Positions 34,664 to 43,285 are shown, counted from the first letter of the stretch. The stretch: 44,846 nucleotides of DNA from Polyangiaceae bacterium (GCA_029266615.1 JAQSWN010000026.1:1-44846), one strand, 5' to 3'. Numbers and translations: made by a program. Notes: a model not told the origin generated them from the letters alone.

Positions 34664-37417
34664 CTACTCCACCCTATCCACCGATACGCTGCGCGCGATC
34701 GGGCTGACACGAATCGGCGAGTCCGACGGCGCGTCGTTCTGGCCAGTGGGCGTCGGTGGGGGCGCCGGCGCAGGCGGCGCTGCCGGCGCGGCGGGTGCAG
34801 GAGCGGGAGCGCCCGGTGCGGCCGGGTTGGGCGTCGCGCGCTGCGGCGTGCGCGTGCGACGTGCGGCGCCGCCGCCGGCCTCCTCGGCACCGCCCACTTT
34901 AGGCGTGCCGGGCAGCTCGAGCGGCTCCGTCGGCTCGCGGTCGAAGTACTCGGGCCGCTCGGCTTCGGCGCGGATACGCTCGTCTTCTTCGATCTCCGCG
35001 TAGGACTTGCGGATGTCCTCGACGAGGCCGCTCGTGCGTGACCAGTCGCGCGGGGGCGACCACTCCTGCCCGGAGAACACGAAGTAGCGATCCAAGAACT
35101 CCTGCCGCTCCTGCATCTTCCGCTCGAAAATCCGCCGCAGATCCGACTGATCGCGGATGACGTGAGGGGTGAGGATGAGCAGGAGATTCGTCTTCTTCTT
35201 GATCGTCGTCGTCTTGCGGAACAGCGCACCCAGGATGGGCAAGTCGCCCAGGACTGGCACCTTCTCGCGCGAGGTGGTGTACGCGTCCTGCATGAGGCCG
35301 CCGAGCACGACCGTTTGCTGGTCGGCCACGACCACGGTCGTGTTCGCGGTGCGCTTGTTGATGGTGACGGCGCCGAGGTCGCCGGAAGACGCGCCGGGCG
35401 AGCTGCTCTCCTGCTGAATCTCGAGCCGCACCTGGTTGCTCTCGTTGATGTGGGGCGTGACCTTGATCTTGTTACCGACGTCTTGACGAGGAGCCGCGAA
35501 GCCGCCACCCAAGCCGCCCAGCAAGCCCAAGCCGCCCAGGCCGCCCGCCGCGCCGCCCGCCGACCCAGCCAGACCGGCTAAGTTCGACAAACCGCCGCCG
35601 ACGTTCTGCTGCAGAGCGATGTTTTGGCCGATCTGAATGTCCGCCGAGACGTTGTCGGTCGCGATGATGTGGGGGGTGGCCAGCACGTTGGACTTGCCGC
35701 TCGTGGACAGCGCATTCAGCACCACGCCAAACGCGGGAATGCTGAGGCCCGTCTGACCTGGGATCAGGTTCTGCGTGCCTTCCAGGTTGGGACCGCGCAT
35801 ACCCGCGGCGAGACCGGAGAGGAGGTCCGCGCTCGCGGTCGGGAACGCGATCGACTTGCCCGCCTGGAAGCCGCCGAGCAGCGTGCTGGACTTGCCGCCG
35901 GTGTCGACCTGCGCGCCGCCGTGGAACGCGACGCCGAGCGTCGTTTGGTCGCTCACGTCCAAGTCCATCACGACCGCTTCGATGAACACCTGCCGACGCG
36001 GACGATCCAGCTTGTCCAGCACCAGGCGCATCGTCGCGTAATCCCGGTTCGAGGAAGTGATGATGAGCGAGTTGGTGCTCTTGTCCGGCGTGACACGAAC
36101 CTCCGACTCGAACATCCCGCCCGCGTTGCCGCCGCCGCCGGTCGCGTCTTTCTTTCCGCCCCCCGCGCTGCCGCTGAGCATTTGCGTCAGGGTCGGCGCC
36201 AAGTCCTCGGCGATGGCGTGCTGGAGCGGCAAGACGTGCACGCGGCCGCCATCGGCGCCGTGCGAGTCCAGTCGCTTCAACAAATCCAGCAGTTTTCCGT
36301 AGGAATCGTCGGTACCGACGATGATGAGCGAGTTGGTCTGCTCGTCCGCGATGACCTTGGACAACCCGCTCGCCTTGGCCGCCGCGCTGCCCGGCTGACC
36401 CGGCGCGGAGCCGAGCTCGAACAAGTCGTTCACGCGCTTGGCCAGATCCGGAGCCGAGCCGTTGTGCACCGGCTCAATCCACAGACGCTGCCCGGACCCA
36501 CCGATGTCCACCTCCTCCAAGAGGCGGATCATGCGGCGCACTTGCGTGCCCGTGTCCGTGATGATGAGCAAGCGCCCGGGCGCATACGCGGAGACGTCGC
36601 CGTCCTTGCTCTTGAACTTCGTCACCAGGGCCATCGCCTCGTCGGTCGACACCGCCTGGAGGCGATAGAGCCGCGTGACGTAGCGATCCGCGTCCGCCAC
36701 GGGCTCCCCGCGCGCGATGATGGGCGTGGGCTGCGTCACCACGCCGCCGCTGTCCACGATCTTGAGGAAGCGGCCGTGCGGCACGACCGTCATGCCGTTC
36801 GCCTCCAGGATGGACAAGAAGGCTTGGTAAGCCTCCTCCAGCGATACTGGCTCCGGAGAGACGACGGTCGCCTTCACCTGGCGGACCTTCGCGCCATAAA
36901 TGAAGCGCTTACCGGTGAGGCCGGAGATGTGATTGACGAGCTCGGCGAGGTCGGCGTCCTGGAGGTTGAACTTCACCAGGTGACCGCCCCCCTTCGCCTT
37001 GAAAGGGACGTCGGTCGCTTGGGCGATCTTGTCCATCGTGCTCGGCGGCGTAGGCGCCGCGCCGGGCGGATCGCGATCCAAGGCGGTAGGCGCGATCGGG
37101 GCCGCGGCAGGTTGCGCGACGGGCGCGGCGGTGGGCGTCGTGGCCCCGGCGACGGGAGCCTTCGCGGCGTCCGCTCGGCGCTTGCGCGCGGCGTCCACCT
37201 TGTCGAATAAAGTGCGCCGACGATCGGCGGCTCGCGCTTTGTCGCCCGCGGGCGCGGGCGCGGGCGCAGCGGGCGCGGGCGCGGCGGCTTCGGCTTCCCG
37301 CGGGCTCGGCTCTTGCGCGAATGCCGGTGCGGTCACGAGCCAGGCCAACGCCGCGAAGGGGGCGCTGGAGAGAACGTAGGGACGAAACGAACGAGCTTTC
37401 ACGGAGGACGATCTCAC
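34664..37417 (-). CDS. gspD: type II secretion secretin GspD
   Basis: Outer-membrane channel protein (917 aa). A signal peptide (FAALAWLVTAPAFA, cleavage near residue 34) is followed by a long Ala/Pro/Lys linker to ~residue 140. The N0 domain starts with VKFNLQDADLAELVNHISGLTGKRFIYGAKV. The N1-N3 ring domains have SLIIVGTDDSYGKLLDLLKRLD and SLIITSSNRDYATMRLVLDKLD. The secretin core has VFIEAVVMDLDVSD, a Gly-rich gate and LGDLPILGALFRKTTTIKKKTNLLLILTPHVI. A Pro/Ala-rich tail follows. The GTG at 37417 overlaps the gspC stop; a second GTG at 37402 is an alternative start. No pilotin gene is nearby. Confidence 0.96.
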   Translation of the reverse strand: MRSSSVKARSFRPYVLSSAPFAALAWLVTAPAFAQEPSPREAEAAAPAPAAPAPAPAGDKARAADRRRTLFDKVDAARKRRADAAKAPVAGATTPTAAPVAQPAAAPIAPTALDRDPPGAAPTPPSTMDKIAQATDVPFKAKGGGHLVKFNLQDADLAELVNHISGLTGKRFIYGAKVRQVKATVVSPEPVSLEEAYQAFLSILEANGMTVVPHGRFLKIVDSGGVVTQPTPIIARGEPVADADRYVTRLYRLQAVSTDEAMALVTKFKSKDGDVSAYAPGRLLIITDTGTQVRRMIRLLEEVDIGGSGQRLWIEPVHNGSAPDLAKRVNDLFELGSAPGQPGSAAAKASGLSKVIADEQTNSLIIVGTDDSYGKLLDLLKRLDSHGADGGRVHVLPLQHAIAEDLAPTLTQMLSGSAGGGKKDATGGGGNAGGMFESEVRVTPDKSTNSLIITSSNRDYATMRLVLDKLDRPRRQVFIEAVVMDLDVSDQTTLGVAFHGGAQVDTGGKSSTLLGGFQAGKSIAFPTASADLLSGLAAGMRGPNLEGTQNLIPGQTGLSIPAFGVVLNALSTSGKSNVLATPHIIATDNVSADIQIGQNIALQQNVGGGLSNLAGLAGSAGGAAGGLGGLGLLGGLGGGFAAPRQDVGNKIKVTPHINESNQVRLEIQQESSSPGASSGDLGAVTINKRTANTTVVVADQQTVVLGGLMQDAYTTSREKVPVLGDLPILGALFRKTTTIKKKTNLLLILTPHVIRDQSDLRRIFERKMQERQEFLDRYFVFSGQEWSPPRDWSRTSGLVEDIRKSYAEIEEDERIRAEAERPEYFDREPTEPLELPGTPKVGGAEEAGGGAARRTRTPQRATPNPAAPGAPAPAPAAPAAPPAPAPPPTPTGQNDAPSDSPIRVSPIARSVSVDRVE

Positions 37418-38406
37418 TTGATGTGTAAGTCGATGCTGACGGGCGCGCCGCGCCGGTTGACTTTGACGTTGAGGTTGCTAGCGGTGCGAAGCCGCGCGTA
37501 CGCTTCCAAAGCTTTTTCGGGGCTCGCCATGTTGAAGCCGTTGAGCGTCTCGAGGCGGTCGCCGTTCTGCAGGCCGAGCGTGCCGAGCAGCGTGTCCGGA
37601 CGGATGCCGAACAGGCGCACGCCGACGACCTTGCCGTCCTTCTGCTCCGGCACGATGCGCGCGGACTTCATCAACTCCGCTTGGTTTTCCATGATCTTGT
37701 CGATCACGGAGCGGTCGATGTTGAATTCCGTGTCGCTGACCTTCTGAATCTTGGAGGCGATCGCCGGGTCGAGCGCGGGAGCGCCGCTGGCGGGCTTGGG
37801 CGCCTCCGGAGCGGGCGCCGCGGGCGCAGGCGCAGCGGCCGCGACCGGCGGCTGGGTTCGGAACAACATCGCCTGGCAGACCTGGACGCCGCTCTCGATC
37901 CACACCGCTGGCGTCTGCTCCAGCGGATTGTAGCCGATGAACGCGACCTTCTTGCCGGCCACGTCGTCACCGACGCGGCGCATGCGCGGGTGCGGTTCCC
38001 CCGGACCTTGCAACGCCGCAACCGACCACAGCGGGTCTTCCGACTCCGTGACGATCAGCACCTGAATGCCGTCGCAGGTCGGAGCGGCGAGCGGATCCAC
38101 CAGCTCAGGCTCTACCGGCTTCGCCGGATCGTTCAACGGGTCAACCGGCTTGGCGTTGAGCGGTCCTGTCACCGAGTCGAACGGATTGCGCGCGATGATC
38201 GCCTCCCCCGACTTCTGCTCGCGGGTTGGAACCGGCAAGCGATAGGGCGGATTCGGGATCGGCGCAGCCGAGCCGGACGGCCCCGCGGCGCCGATGGCCG
38301 AGCCGATGAGCTGCGTTGCGCCCGCGGCTTGGAAATACGCGGCGACGGCGACGAGCGCGAGCACGACACCGAGGAAGTAGCGTTTGAGCAGTGCGTCGAG
38401 AGCCAA
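37414..38406 (-). CDS. gspC: type II secretion protein GspC
   Basis: The 330-residue bitopic protein connects the inner platform to the secretin. A membrane segment (YFLGVVLALVAVAAYFQAAGATQLI, residues ~10-34) leads to the periplasmic homology-region domain with ARNPFDSVTGPL and a Cys pair (APTCDG and VQVCQA). An Ala/Pro linker and a PDZ-like C-terminal domain follow (VVGVRLFGIRPDTLLGTLGLQNGDRLETLNGFNMASPEKALEAY). The start is a TTG at 38406, chosen because LLKRYF begins the family. A sigma-54 promoter lies only ~7 nt further upstream. It is the first gene of the gsp operon. Confidence 0.92.
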   Translation of the reverse strand: MALDALLKRYFLGVVLALVAVAAYFQAAGATQLIGSAIGAAGPSGSAAPIPNPPYRLPVPTREQKSGEAIIARNPFDSVTGPLNAKPVDPLNDPAKPVEPELVDPLAAPTCDGIQVLIVTESEDPLWSVAALQGPGEPHPRMRRVGDDVAGKKVAFIGYNPLEQTPAVWIESGVQVCQAMLFRTQPPVAAAAPAPAAPAPEAPKPASGAPALDPAIASKIQKVSDTEFNIDRSVIDKIMENQAELMKSARIVPEQKDGKVVGVRLFGIRPDTLLGTLGLQNGDRLETLNGFNMASPEKALEAYARLRTASNLNVKVNRRGAPVSIDLHIK

Positions 38407-38423
38407 TGGACCGGGCGGGTTAA

Positions 38424-38440
38424 AGCGAGAGACGTGCCAG
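38424..38440 (-). promoter_or_regulatory. sigma-54 (-24/-12) promoter of the gsp operon
   Basis: On the minus strand the sequence is CTGGCACGTCTCTCGCT. Against the consensus TGGCACG-N4-TTGCW it differs only at one T (TCGC for TTGC), with exact GG-to-GC spacing. Predicted transcription would start near 38413. A sigma-54 activator gene lies immediately upstream. Confidence 0.75.
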
Positions 38441-38505
38441 GGGTCAATAGAGGAAAAATGCTTGAAATCTCAGCGATTTCTTGAAGCTCGACGCGCGAGT
38501 CCGTC

Positions 38506-38518
38506 CGCCAACCTGGCA
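38506..38518. promoter_or_regulatory. upstream activator site 2 (half-conserved palindrome)
   Basis: On the minus strand it reads TGCCAGGTTGGCG, sharing TGCCA-N2-TTGGC with site 1. The centre lies about 99 bp upstream of the predicted start and 40 bp (about four helical turns) from site 1. Confidence 0.5.
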
Positions 38519-38543
38519 GGCGCGCGCCCCGAAATCGTTCTCC

Positions 38544-38560
38544 TTTGCCAAGTTGGCAAA
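38544..38560. promoter_or_regulatory. upstream activator site 1 (perfect 17-bp palindrome)
   Basis: TTTGCCAA-G-TTGGCAAA is a perfect inverted repeat. It lies between the activator gene stop and gspC, centred about 139 bp upstream of the predicted sigma-54 start, a normal enhancer distance. It is the likely binding site of the adjacent NtrC-type regulator. Confidence 0.7.
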
Positions 38561-38584
38561 GCTCTGATTTCGCACGGCATTCTG

Positions 38585-40000
38585 CTACTCCGTCTCGCCC
38601 AGTTTGCGGTAAATCGTGCGGGTGGAGATGCCGAGCAGCTGCGCGGCGAGCGATTTGTCGCCCGCGGTGTGCGCGAGGGTGTCGCGGATCAGGCGTCGCT
38701 CGACCTCCTCGAGCGGCGTGCCGATCGGAAACTGCACCGCGGCCGGGGGTGCAGCGGCGGCTTGGGCGACCGCGTCCGGCAAGTCCGAAAGCGCCAGCCC
38801 CTCGTTCCGGCACAGCACGGCCGCGCGCTCGATCACGTTCTCCAGCTCCCGCACGTTGCCGGGCCACGGGTAGTCGCTCAGTTTTTGCAGCACCTCGGGC
38901 GGGACCGTGAGCCGCGCTCGCCCGTTCTTTTTGCAATAGATGCCGAGGAAGTGATCGACCAAGAGCGGGATGTCCTCACGGCGAGCGCGCAGCGGCGGCG
39001 CCGTGATCGCGATGACGTTCAAGCGGTAGTACAGGTCCTCCCGAAACCGACCCGCTTCGACCTCCGCCACCAGGTCCTTGTTCGTGGCCGCGACGATGCG
39101 CGCGTCGGCGCGCACGGTATGGCCGCCCACCGGCTCGTACTCGCCCTCCTGCAACACGCGCAGGATCTTGACCTGCACCGCTGGCGAGAGCTCTCCTATT
39201 TCGTCCAAGAAGAGCGTGCCCCCGCGCGCGCGAGCGAACCGCCCTTCCCGCTTGCTCACGGCACCGGTAAACGCCCCACGCTCGTGGCCGAACAGCTCCG
39301 CCTCCAAGATGCTCTCCGGGATGGCCGCGCAGTTGACGGCTACGAACGGCCCATCTGCACGCGAGCTCTTGCCATGGATGTAGCGCGCCAAGAGCTCCTT
39401 GCCGGTGCCGGATTCACCGAGAATGAGCACGGTGGCGCTGGAAGGCGCCGCCTGCGTTGCGACGTCCAGCACGCGGCGGAGGGCCGGGCTTTGGCCGACG
39501 ATCTCCCGGGTCGTGAGCAGCTTCAGCTCTTGCTTGAGCGAGCGATTTTCCGCGACGAGCGACTGACGCTCCGCGGCTTTCCGCACGCTCTTGACGATGG
39601 TCATGCGCTTGAGGGGCTTCTCGACGAAGTCGTAAGCGCCGTCGCGCATCGCTTGGACGGCGGTCTCCACCGTGCCGTACGCGGTCATCAGGACCGTCTC
39701 GGTGTCGGGCGACACCTCCTTGAGCGCTCGCATCAGCTCCACCCCGTTGGTGCCCGGCATCATCAGGTCCGTGAGCACGACTTGAACCTTGTGCTTGCGA
39801 GCCACCTCCAGCGCGCTCCGCGCGCCGTCCGCGGTGAACACGCGCATGCCCTCGCGCTGGAAAATCTTCGCGAGAGAGGTTTGGTTGCTGGGCTCGTCAT
39901 CGACCACCAGAACCGTGATCTCGTCGCCGGTCGGCCCGGGTCCCTCCGGAATGGGGGTCGGCCGGCCTTCTTCGTGCTGCGTAGACAACGCGTCACTCAT
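38585..40000 (-). CDS. NtrC-family sigma-54-dependent response regulator
   Basis: The 471-residue protein has three domains. The receiver has acidic residues Asp34/35 and phospho-acceptor Asp78 (VVLTDLMMPG). The AAA+ activator domain has Walker A GESGTGKE, the sigma-54 contact loop GAFTGA, Walker B GGTLFLDEIGEL and the arginine-finger region FREDLYYRLNV. A C-terminal Fis-type helix-turn-helix reads SLAAQLLGISTRTIYRKLGE. No sensor kinase gene is next to it, so the phosphodonor is elsewhere. It lies immediately upstream of gspC on the same strand, separated by 178 nt that hold a sigma-54 promoter and two palindromes, so it very probably activates the secretion operon. The ATG is at 40000. Confidence 0.95.
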   Translation of the reverse strand: MSDALSTQHEEGRPTPIPEGPGPTGDEITVLVVDDEPSNQTSLAKIFQREGMRVFTADGARSALEVARKHKVQVVLTDLMMPGTNGVELMRALKEVSPDTETVLMTAYGTVETAVQAMRDGAYDFVEKPLKRMTIVKSVRKAAERQSLVAENRSLKQELKLLTTREIVGQSPALRRVLDVATQAAPSSATVLILGESGTGKELLARYIHGKSSRADGPFVAVNCAAIPESILEAELFGHERGAFTGAVSKREGRFARARGGTLFLDEIGELSPAVQVKILRVLQEGEYEPVGGHTVRADARIVAATNKDLVAEVEAGRFREDLYYRLNVIAITAPPLRARREDIPLLVDHFLGIYCKKNGRARLTVPPEVLQKLSDYPWPGNVRELENVIERAAVLCRNEGLALSDLPDAVAQAAAAPPAAVQFPIGTPLEEVERRLIRDTLAHTAGDKSLAAQLLGISTRTIYRKLGETE

Positions 40001-40027
40001 CTCGACAAGCTGTCAGGCGCGGGAAAA

Positions 40028-40056
40028 TTTGTCAAACGCTCAGTCAGATTGACAAA
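40028..40056. promoter_or_regulatory. inverted repeat containing divergent TTGACA elements
   Basis: TTTGTCAA (40028-40035) and TTGACAAA (40049-40056) are perfect inverted half-sites, 21 bp centre to centre. Each arm contains a consensus -35 hexamer TTGACA, one facing the regulator gene and one facing the PAP2 gene. No good -10 is seen at 17 nt on either side. The half-site differs from that of the gsp palindrome (TTTGCCAA) by one base. Confidence 0.45.
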
Positions 40057-40153
40057 GTGGCGAGACGGACTGTCCCAGTGAGACATCATGTCCGAGTTAC
40101 TTCGCCTAGTTGCGGGAAGTCCTGCTATTGGACCAGGGTCTAGCCACTTTGTC
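40051..40153. repeat. 11-bp inverted repeat flanking the PAP2 leader
   Basis: GACAAAGTGGC at 40051-40061 and its exact complement GCCACTTTGTC at 40143-40153 are separated by 81 nt. The second arm overlaps the proposed TTG start of the PAP2 gene. They could be paired operator sites or a leader RNA stem. Confidence 0.45.
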
Positions 40154-41243
40154 GGTCGTTGATCGTCGCTTCGCTTTACTGCTGCGCCTTGCCACGTGCG
40201 CCACGACCGCACTCGTCTCGTTACCGGCGGGCGCCGTCGATCCCGGCTCGGCGATGCCGATGGACGAGCCTCCTACGGGAGAGGACGCGAAGCCGCCAAC
40301 GCCGGAGGTGGAGGTCGCTCCACCCGAGCCCGAAGATCCGTTCAACCCCGCGCCCACGCCGCTCGCGCGCCCGGATCAGCCTGCGCGTAAGCGACCGCGC
40401 GAGGTGAACGCGCTGCCCATCGTGTCGACGGACGCGCCGCCACCTCTCATCTGGAAGTATCCGAGCTTCTCCACCGCCGACTGGGCGGTCACGATCACGG
40501 GCGCAGCGTTGACCCTGAGCGCCGCGATCGTGAAACCGAGACCCCAGCACTCGCTCACCGGTCCCATCGGCTTCGACGAGGACGTGCGCGACGCGCTGCG
40601 CGCGGACCGCCTCGCCAACCGCTACCGCTTTCGAGACGTTTCCGACATCGGGCTCTCGCTCGCAGTATCGTGGCCGTTCGTCGGCGACGCACTAACGACG
40701 GCCTGGTGGTACCGCGGCAGCCGCGAAGCGGCGCAAGAAATGGCGCTGATAAACCTACAAACCCTGGCCGTCGTGGGCGCGCTGCAGGGCGTGACCAACG
40801 TGGTGGTGAGCCGCGAGCGTCCCTTCGGAAAGGATTGCGGGCAGGGCGAGCTGCCGAGCGACGCGATCGACTGCGAAGGCTCCTTCCACTACCGCAGCTT
40901 CTTCAGCGGGCACTCCGCGTTCAGCTTCACCGGAGCCGCGTTGATTTGCACCCATCACTTGGAGAACCAGCTCATCGGCGGTCCCTGGGACGGCATTGCG
41001 TGCGCCATGGGCTACGCAGTCGCCGGCACGACCGCCACCTTCCGCGTCGTCGCGGACGTGCACTACGCGAGCGACGTGCTGCTCGGCGCGACCGTCGGCA
41101 CGCTGGTCGGCTTCGGCGTGCCCTTGCTGCACTACCGGCACATCGGCGGCGGCGATCGACTGCGGCCCGGAAGCGCTCGGTACGCGCCAACCGTCAACCT
41201 CGTTCCCTCGCCGGGCGGCATCGGCCTTTCGGGGACGTTCTGA
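40149..41243 (+). CDS. PAP2-family phosphatase-like exported membrane protein
   Basis: The frame is open from a TTG at 40110. I prefer the TTG at 40149, which has CAGGG 9 nt upstream and gives a compact signal sequence (MSVVDRRFALLLRLATCATT, cleavage near AGA). The ~70 residues after that are Pro/Glu-rich. The PAP2 (type 2 phosphatidic acid phosphatase) signature is present in three parts: VVSRERPFGKDC, SFFSGHSAFSF with its Ser-Gly-His, and RVVADVHYASDVLLGA with the catalytic His and Asp. Several hydrophobic helices lie between them. Such enzymes dephosphorylate lipid phosphates or undecaprenyl pyrophosphate at the periplasmic face. The stop overlaps the next gene (TGATG). Confidence 0.85.
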   Translation: MSVVDRRFALLLRLATCATTALVSLPAGAVDPGSAMPMDEPPTGEDAKPPTPEVEVAPPEPEDPFNPAPTPLARPDQPARKRPREVNALPIVSTDAPPPLIWKYPSFSTADWAVTITGAALTLSAAIVKPRPQHSLTGPIGFDEDVRDALRADRLANRYRFRDVSDIGLSLAVSWPFVGDALTTAWWYRGSREAAQEMALINLQTLAVVGALQGVTNVVVSRERPFGKDCGQGELPSDAIDCEGSFHYRSFFSGHSAFSFTGAALICTHHLENQLIGGPWDGIACAMGYAVAGTTATFRVVADVHYASDVLLGATVGTLVGFGVPLLHYRHIGGGDRLRPGSARYAPTVNLVPSPGGIGLSGTF

Positions 41244-42124
41244 TGGCGCGGGTATCGCCGTGGCTATTAGGGTTCGTGGCACTCGTTGGCCAGGCAGGGT
41301 CCGCCTGGGCGGCGGAGCCAGTCGGCGACAAGTTCCCTGACGCGGACGCGCCCCTGGGGGTGCTACCCACTTCGGAGGACGCGCTCATCGACCCGAAGAT
41401 GGCCCGTTCCTGGGGCACGCTGCCGCCGCGCGCGTTCGCGGCGACCACCGTGGACTTCGGCTTCGTTTACATCCGGCCGCGCCTTTCGCTCGGCTACGGT
41501 CGGCCCTTCACGAAGTGGGTGGGCGTGGACGCAAACCCGATCGCGCAGACGAGCGGCCTCGGCGCGTACGGGGGCTTCCGCATCGAGATTCCGCACGTGG
41601 ACTGGCGCATCGGGGGCCGCTACTTCTCGTCGTTCGAAAATACGTACCTACCCCCGCAGGACAGCTACGAGCGCATCGATTTCGAGCGCAAAGTGAGCGA
41701 CAAGGCGAACACCTTGACCTGGGAGAGCGAGCTCGACTTGAGCTTCAACTTGGGTCCGGGGCGCCTGTTGTTGCGGGGCAGCGTGTCTTACGTGACGGGT
41801 GTGCCGGAAGACCGCTATGTGTTCGAGCACACGTTGCGCGTCATCGTGGATCCTCCGTGGGTGTGGCGCTCGCGTATCGCGTACGGCTACGTATTCGGCT
41901 CGCACCGCCAGCATTCCATCGGGCCCGCCATCGACGTCCTGGACGTTCCGGGCCGAGACGACTCGCGCACCGTCCGCGTCGGCCCCATCTTGACGATGAA
42001 GCTCTCGCGACGCGTGGAGGTGCGCGGCAGCTTCGTCTTCAGCATCATCAGCCCGGATCGAATCGGCCTCAAAGGCGGCGACGCCACCGAGCTCGGGCTC
42101 CGCTACCGCTGGGCCAGTGAATAG
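41243..42124 (+). CDS. exported outer-membrane beta-barrel-like protein
   Basis: The ATG at 41243 shares its A with the PAP2 stop, so translation is coupled. The 293-residue product has a signal peptide (MARVSPWLLGFVALVGQAGS) with likely cleavage after AWA near residue 23. The rest is made of alternating strands (TTVDFGFVYIRPRLSLGYGRPF, LDLSFNLGPGRLLLRGSVSYVTG, RSRIAYGYVFGSH, LGLRYRWASE), ending in an aromatic-containing strand as barrels do. I recognise no named family. The pairing with a PAP2 phosphatase suggests envelope lipid handling, but this is only an inference. Confidence 0.7.
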   Translation: MARVSPWLLGFVALVGQAGSAWAAEPVGDKFPDADAPLGVLPTSEDALIDPKMARSWGTLPPRAFAATTVDFGFVYIRPRLSLGYGRPFTKWVGVDANPIAQTSGLGAYGGFRIEIPHVDWRIGGRYFSSFENTYLPPQDSYERIDFERKVSDKANTLTWESELDLSFNLGPGRLLLRGSVSYVTGVPEDRYVFEHTLRVIVDPPWVWRSRIAYGYVFGSHRQHSIGPAIDVLDVPGRDDSRTVRVGPILTMKLSRRVEVRGSFVFSIISPDRIGLKGGDATELGLRYRWASE

Positions 42125-42140
42125 CTGCTAAGACGCGGCT

Positions 42141-43265
42141 ATGTCCGCCCCCGCCCTGTTCCAACCTCTTCAGCTCCGAGAGCTAACGCTGAAGAACCGC
42201 GTCGTCGTCTCGCCCATGTGCCAGTACTCGGCGGACCACGGCGTGCCCAACGACTGGCACCTGGTGCACCTCGGCCGCTTCGCGCTCGGCGGCGCCGGGC
42301 TCGTCTTCGCGGAAGCGACCGCCGTCGAGCCCGAGGGTCGCATCAGCGCGGCCGACACGGGTCTCTACAACGACGAGCAGCAGGCGGCGTTCACCCGCAT
42401 CGTGCGCTTCTTGAAAGGCCAAGGCGCCGCTACCGCGATTCAGCTCGCCCACGCCGGTCGCAAAGCGAGCACGCGCGCACCATGGCTCGGGGGCGGCCCC
42501 GCACGCGCAGAGCAGGCCCGGAACGGCGAAACTTGGAGGGCGCGAGCGCCGAGCGCGCTGCCGTTCACGGAAGGCTACCCGGTCCCCCACGAGCTATCGC
42601 GCGAGGACATGGCGCAAATCAAAGCGAGCTTCGTGGCGTCGGCACAGCGGGCGCTGGCCGCGGATTTCGACGTGCTGGAGGTGCACGCCGCCCACGGCTA
42701 CCTCCTCACCCAGTTTCTCTCCCCCATCTCCAATCGACGCACGGACGAATACGGCGGGGACCGCGACGCGCGGATGCGCTGGCCGCTGGAGGTGACGGCC
42801 GAGGTGCGCGCCGTGTGGCCCGCGTCGCGCCCGCTGTTCGTGCGCATCTCGGCCGTAGACGGCACCGAAGAGGGCTGGTCGCTGGACGACAGCGTCGCGT
42901 TCGGCCACGAGCTCAGGGAGCTGGGCGTGGACGCCATCGACTGTTCATCCGGCGGCGTGACGCCGTCCACCGCCACCATTCCGGACCCCAAGCAGCATGG
43001 CTACCAAGTCACGTTCGCTCAACGCATCAAGCGCGAGGTCGGCGTTCCGACCATGGCCGTCGGCCGGATCACGGATCCGGAGCTCGCAAACGCCATCGTG
43101 CAAGGCGGCTCCGCCGATCTCGTCGCCCTCGCCCGCACCCTGTTGGACGACCCCAATTGGCCCCTCCACGCGAGAGAGCAGCTGCAGCCCGAGACCCTGG
43201 GCGACGCCGCTTACCCACTGCCGGTGGGCTACGCCGTCAAGGCCCTCAAGCGTCCGCCACGCTGA
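42141..43265 (+). CDS. Old Yellow Enzyme-family NADH:flavin oxidoreductase (YqjM-like)
   Basis: FMN-dependent ene-reductase (374 aa) of the thermophilic-like/YqjM class. It has SPMCQYSADHG with Cys27 and Tyr29, which match the flavin-tuning Cys26 and Tyr28 of YqjM. Further motifs are LVHLGRFALGGAGLVFAEAT, IQLAHAGRKAS, the substrate His pair in VHAAHGYLLTQFLSP, SNRRTDEYGGD and the phosphate-binding MAVGRITDPE...VALARTLLDDPNW. Family members reduce activated C=C bonds and some nitro compounds with NAD(P)H; the physiological substrate is not evident. The ATG is 16 nt after the barrel gene. Confidence 0.94.
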   Translation: MSAPALFQPLQLRELTLKNRVVVSPMCQYSADHGVPNDWHLVHLGRFALGGAGLVFAEATAVEPEGRISAADTGLYNDEQQAAFTRIVRFLKGQGAATAIQLAHAGRKASTRAPWLGGGPARAEQARNGETWRARAPSALPFTEGYPVPHELSREDMAQIKASFVASAQRALAADFDVLEVHAAHGYLLTQFLSPISNRRTDEYGGDRDARMRWPLEVTAEVRAVWPASRPLFVRISAVDGTEEGWSLDDSVAFGHELRELGVDAIDCSSGGVTPSTATIPDPKQHGYQVTFAQRIKREVGVPTMAVGRITDPELANAIVQGGSADLVALARTLLDDPNWPLHAREQLQPETLGDAAYPLPVGYAVKALKRPPR

Positions 43266-43285
43266 GCAATCGTCCAGCTCGGGGC

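Noticed and set aside
35624-37210. 528-codon plus-strand frame opposite gspD
   Set aside because: It is a shadow of the secretin gene with no recognisable domain; gspD motifs are complete on the other strand.
40670-41242. N-terminal extension of the barrel-protein frame inside the PAP2 gene
   Set aside because: The upstream part is an Arg-rich shadow. The ATG at 41243, with a signal peptide and TGATG coupling, is the convincing start.
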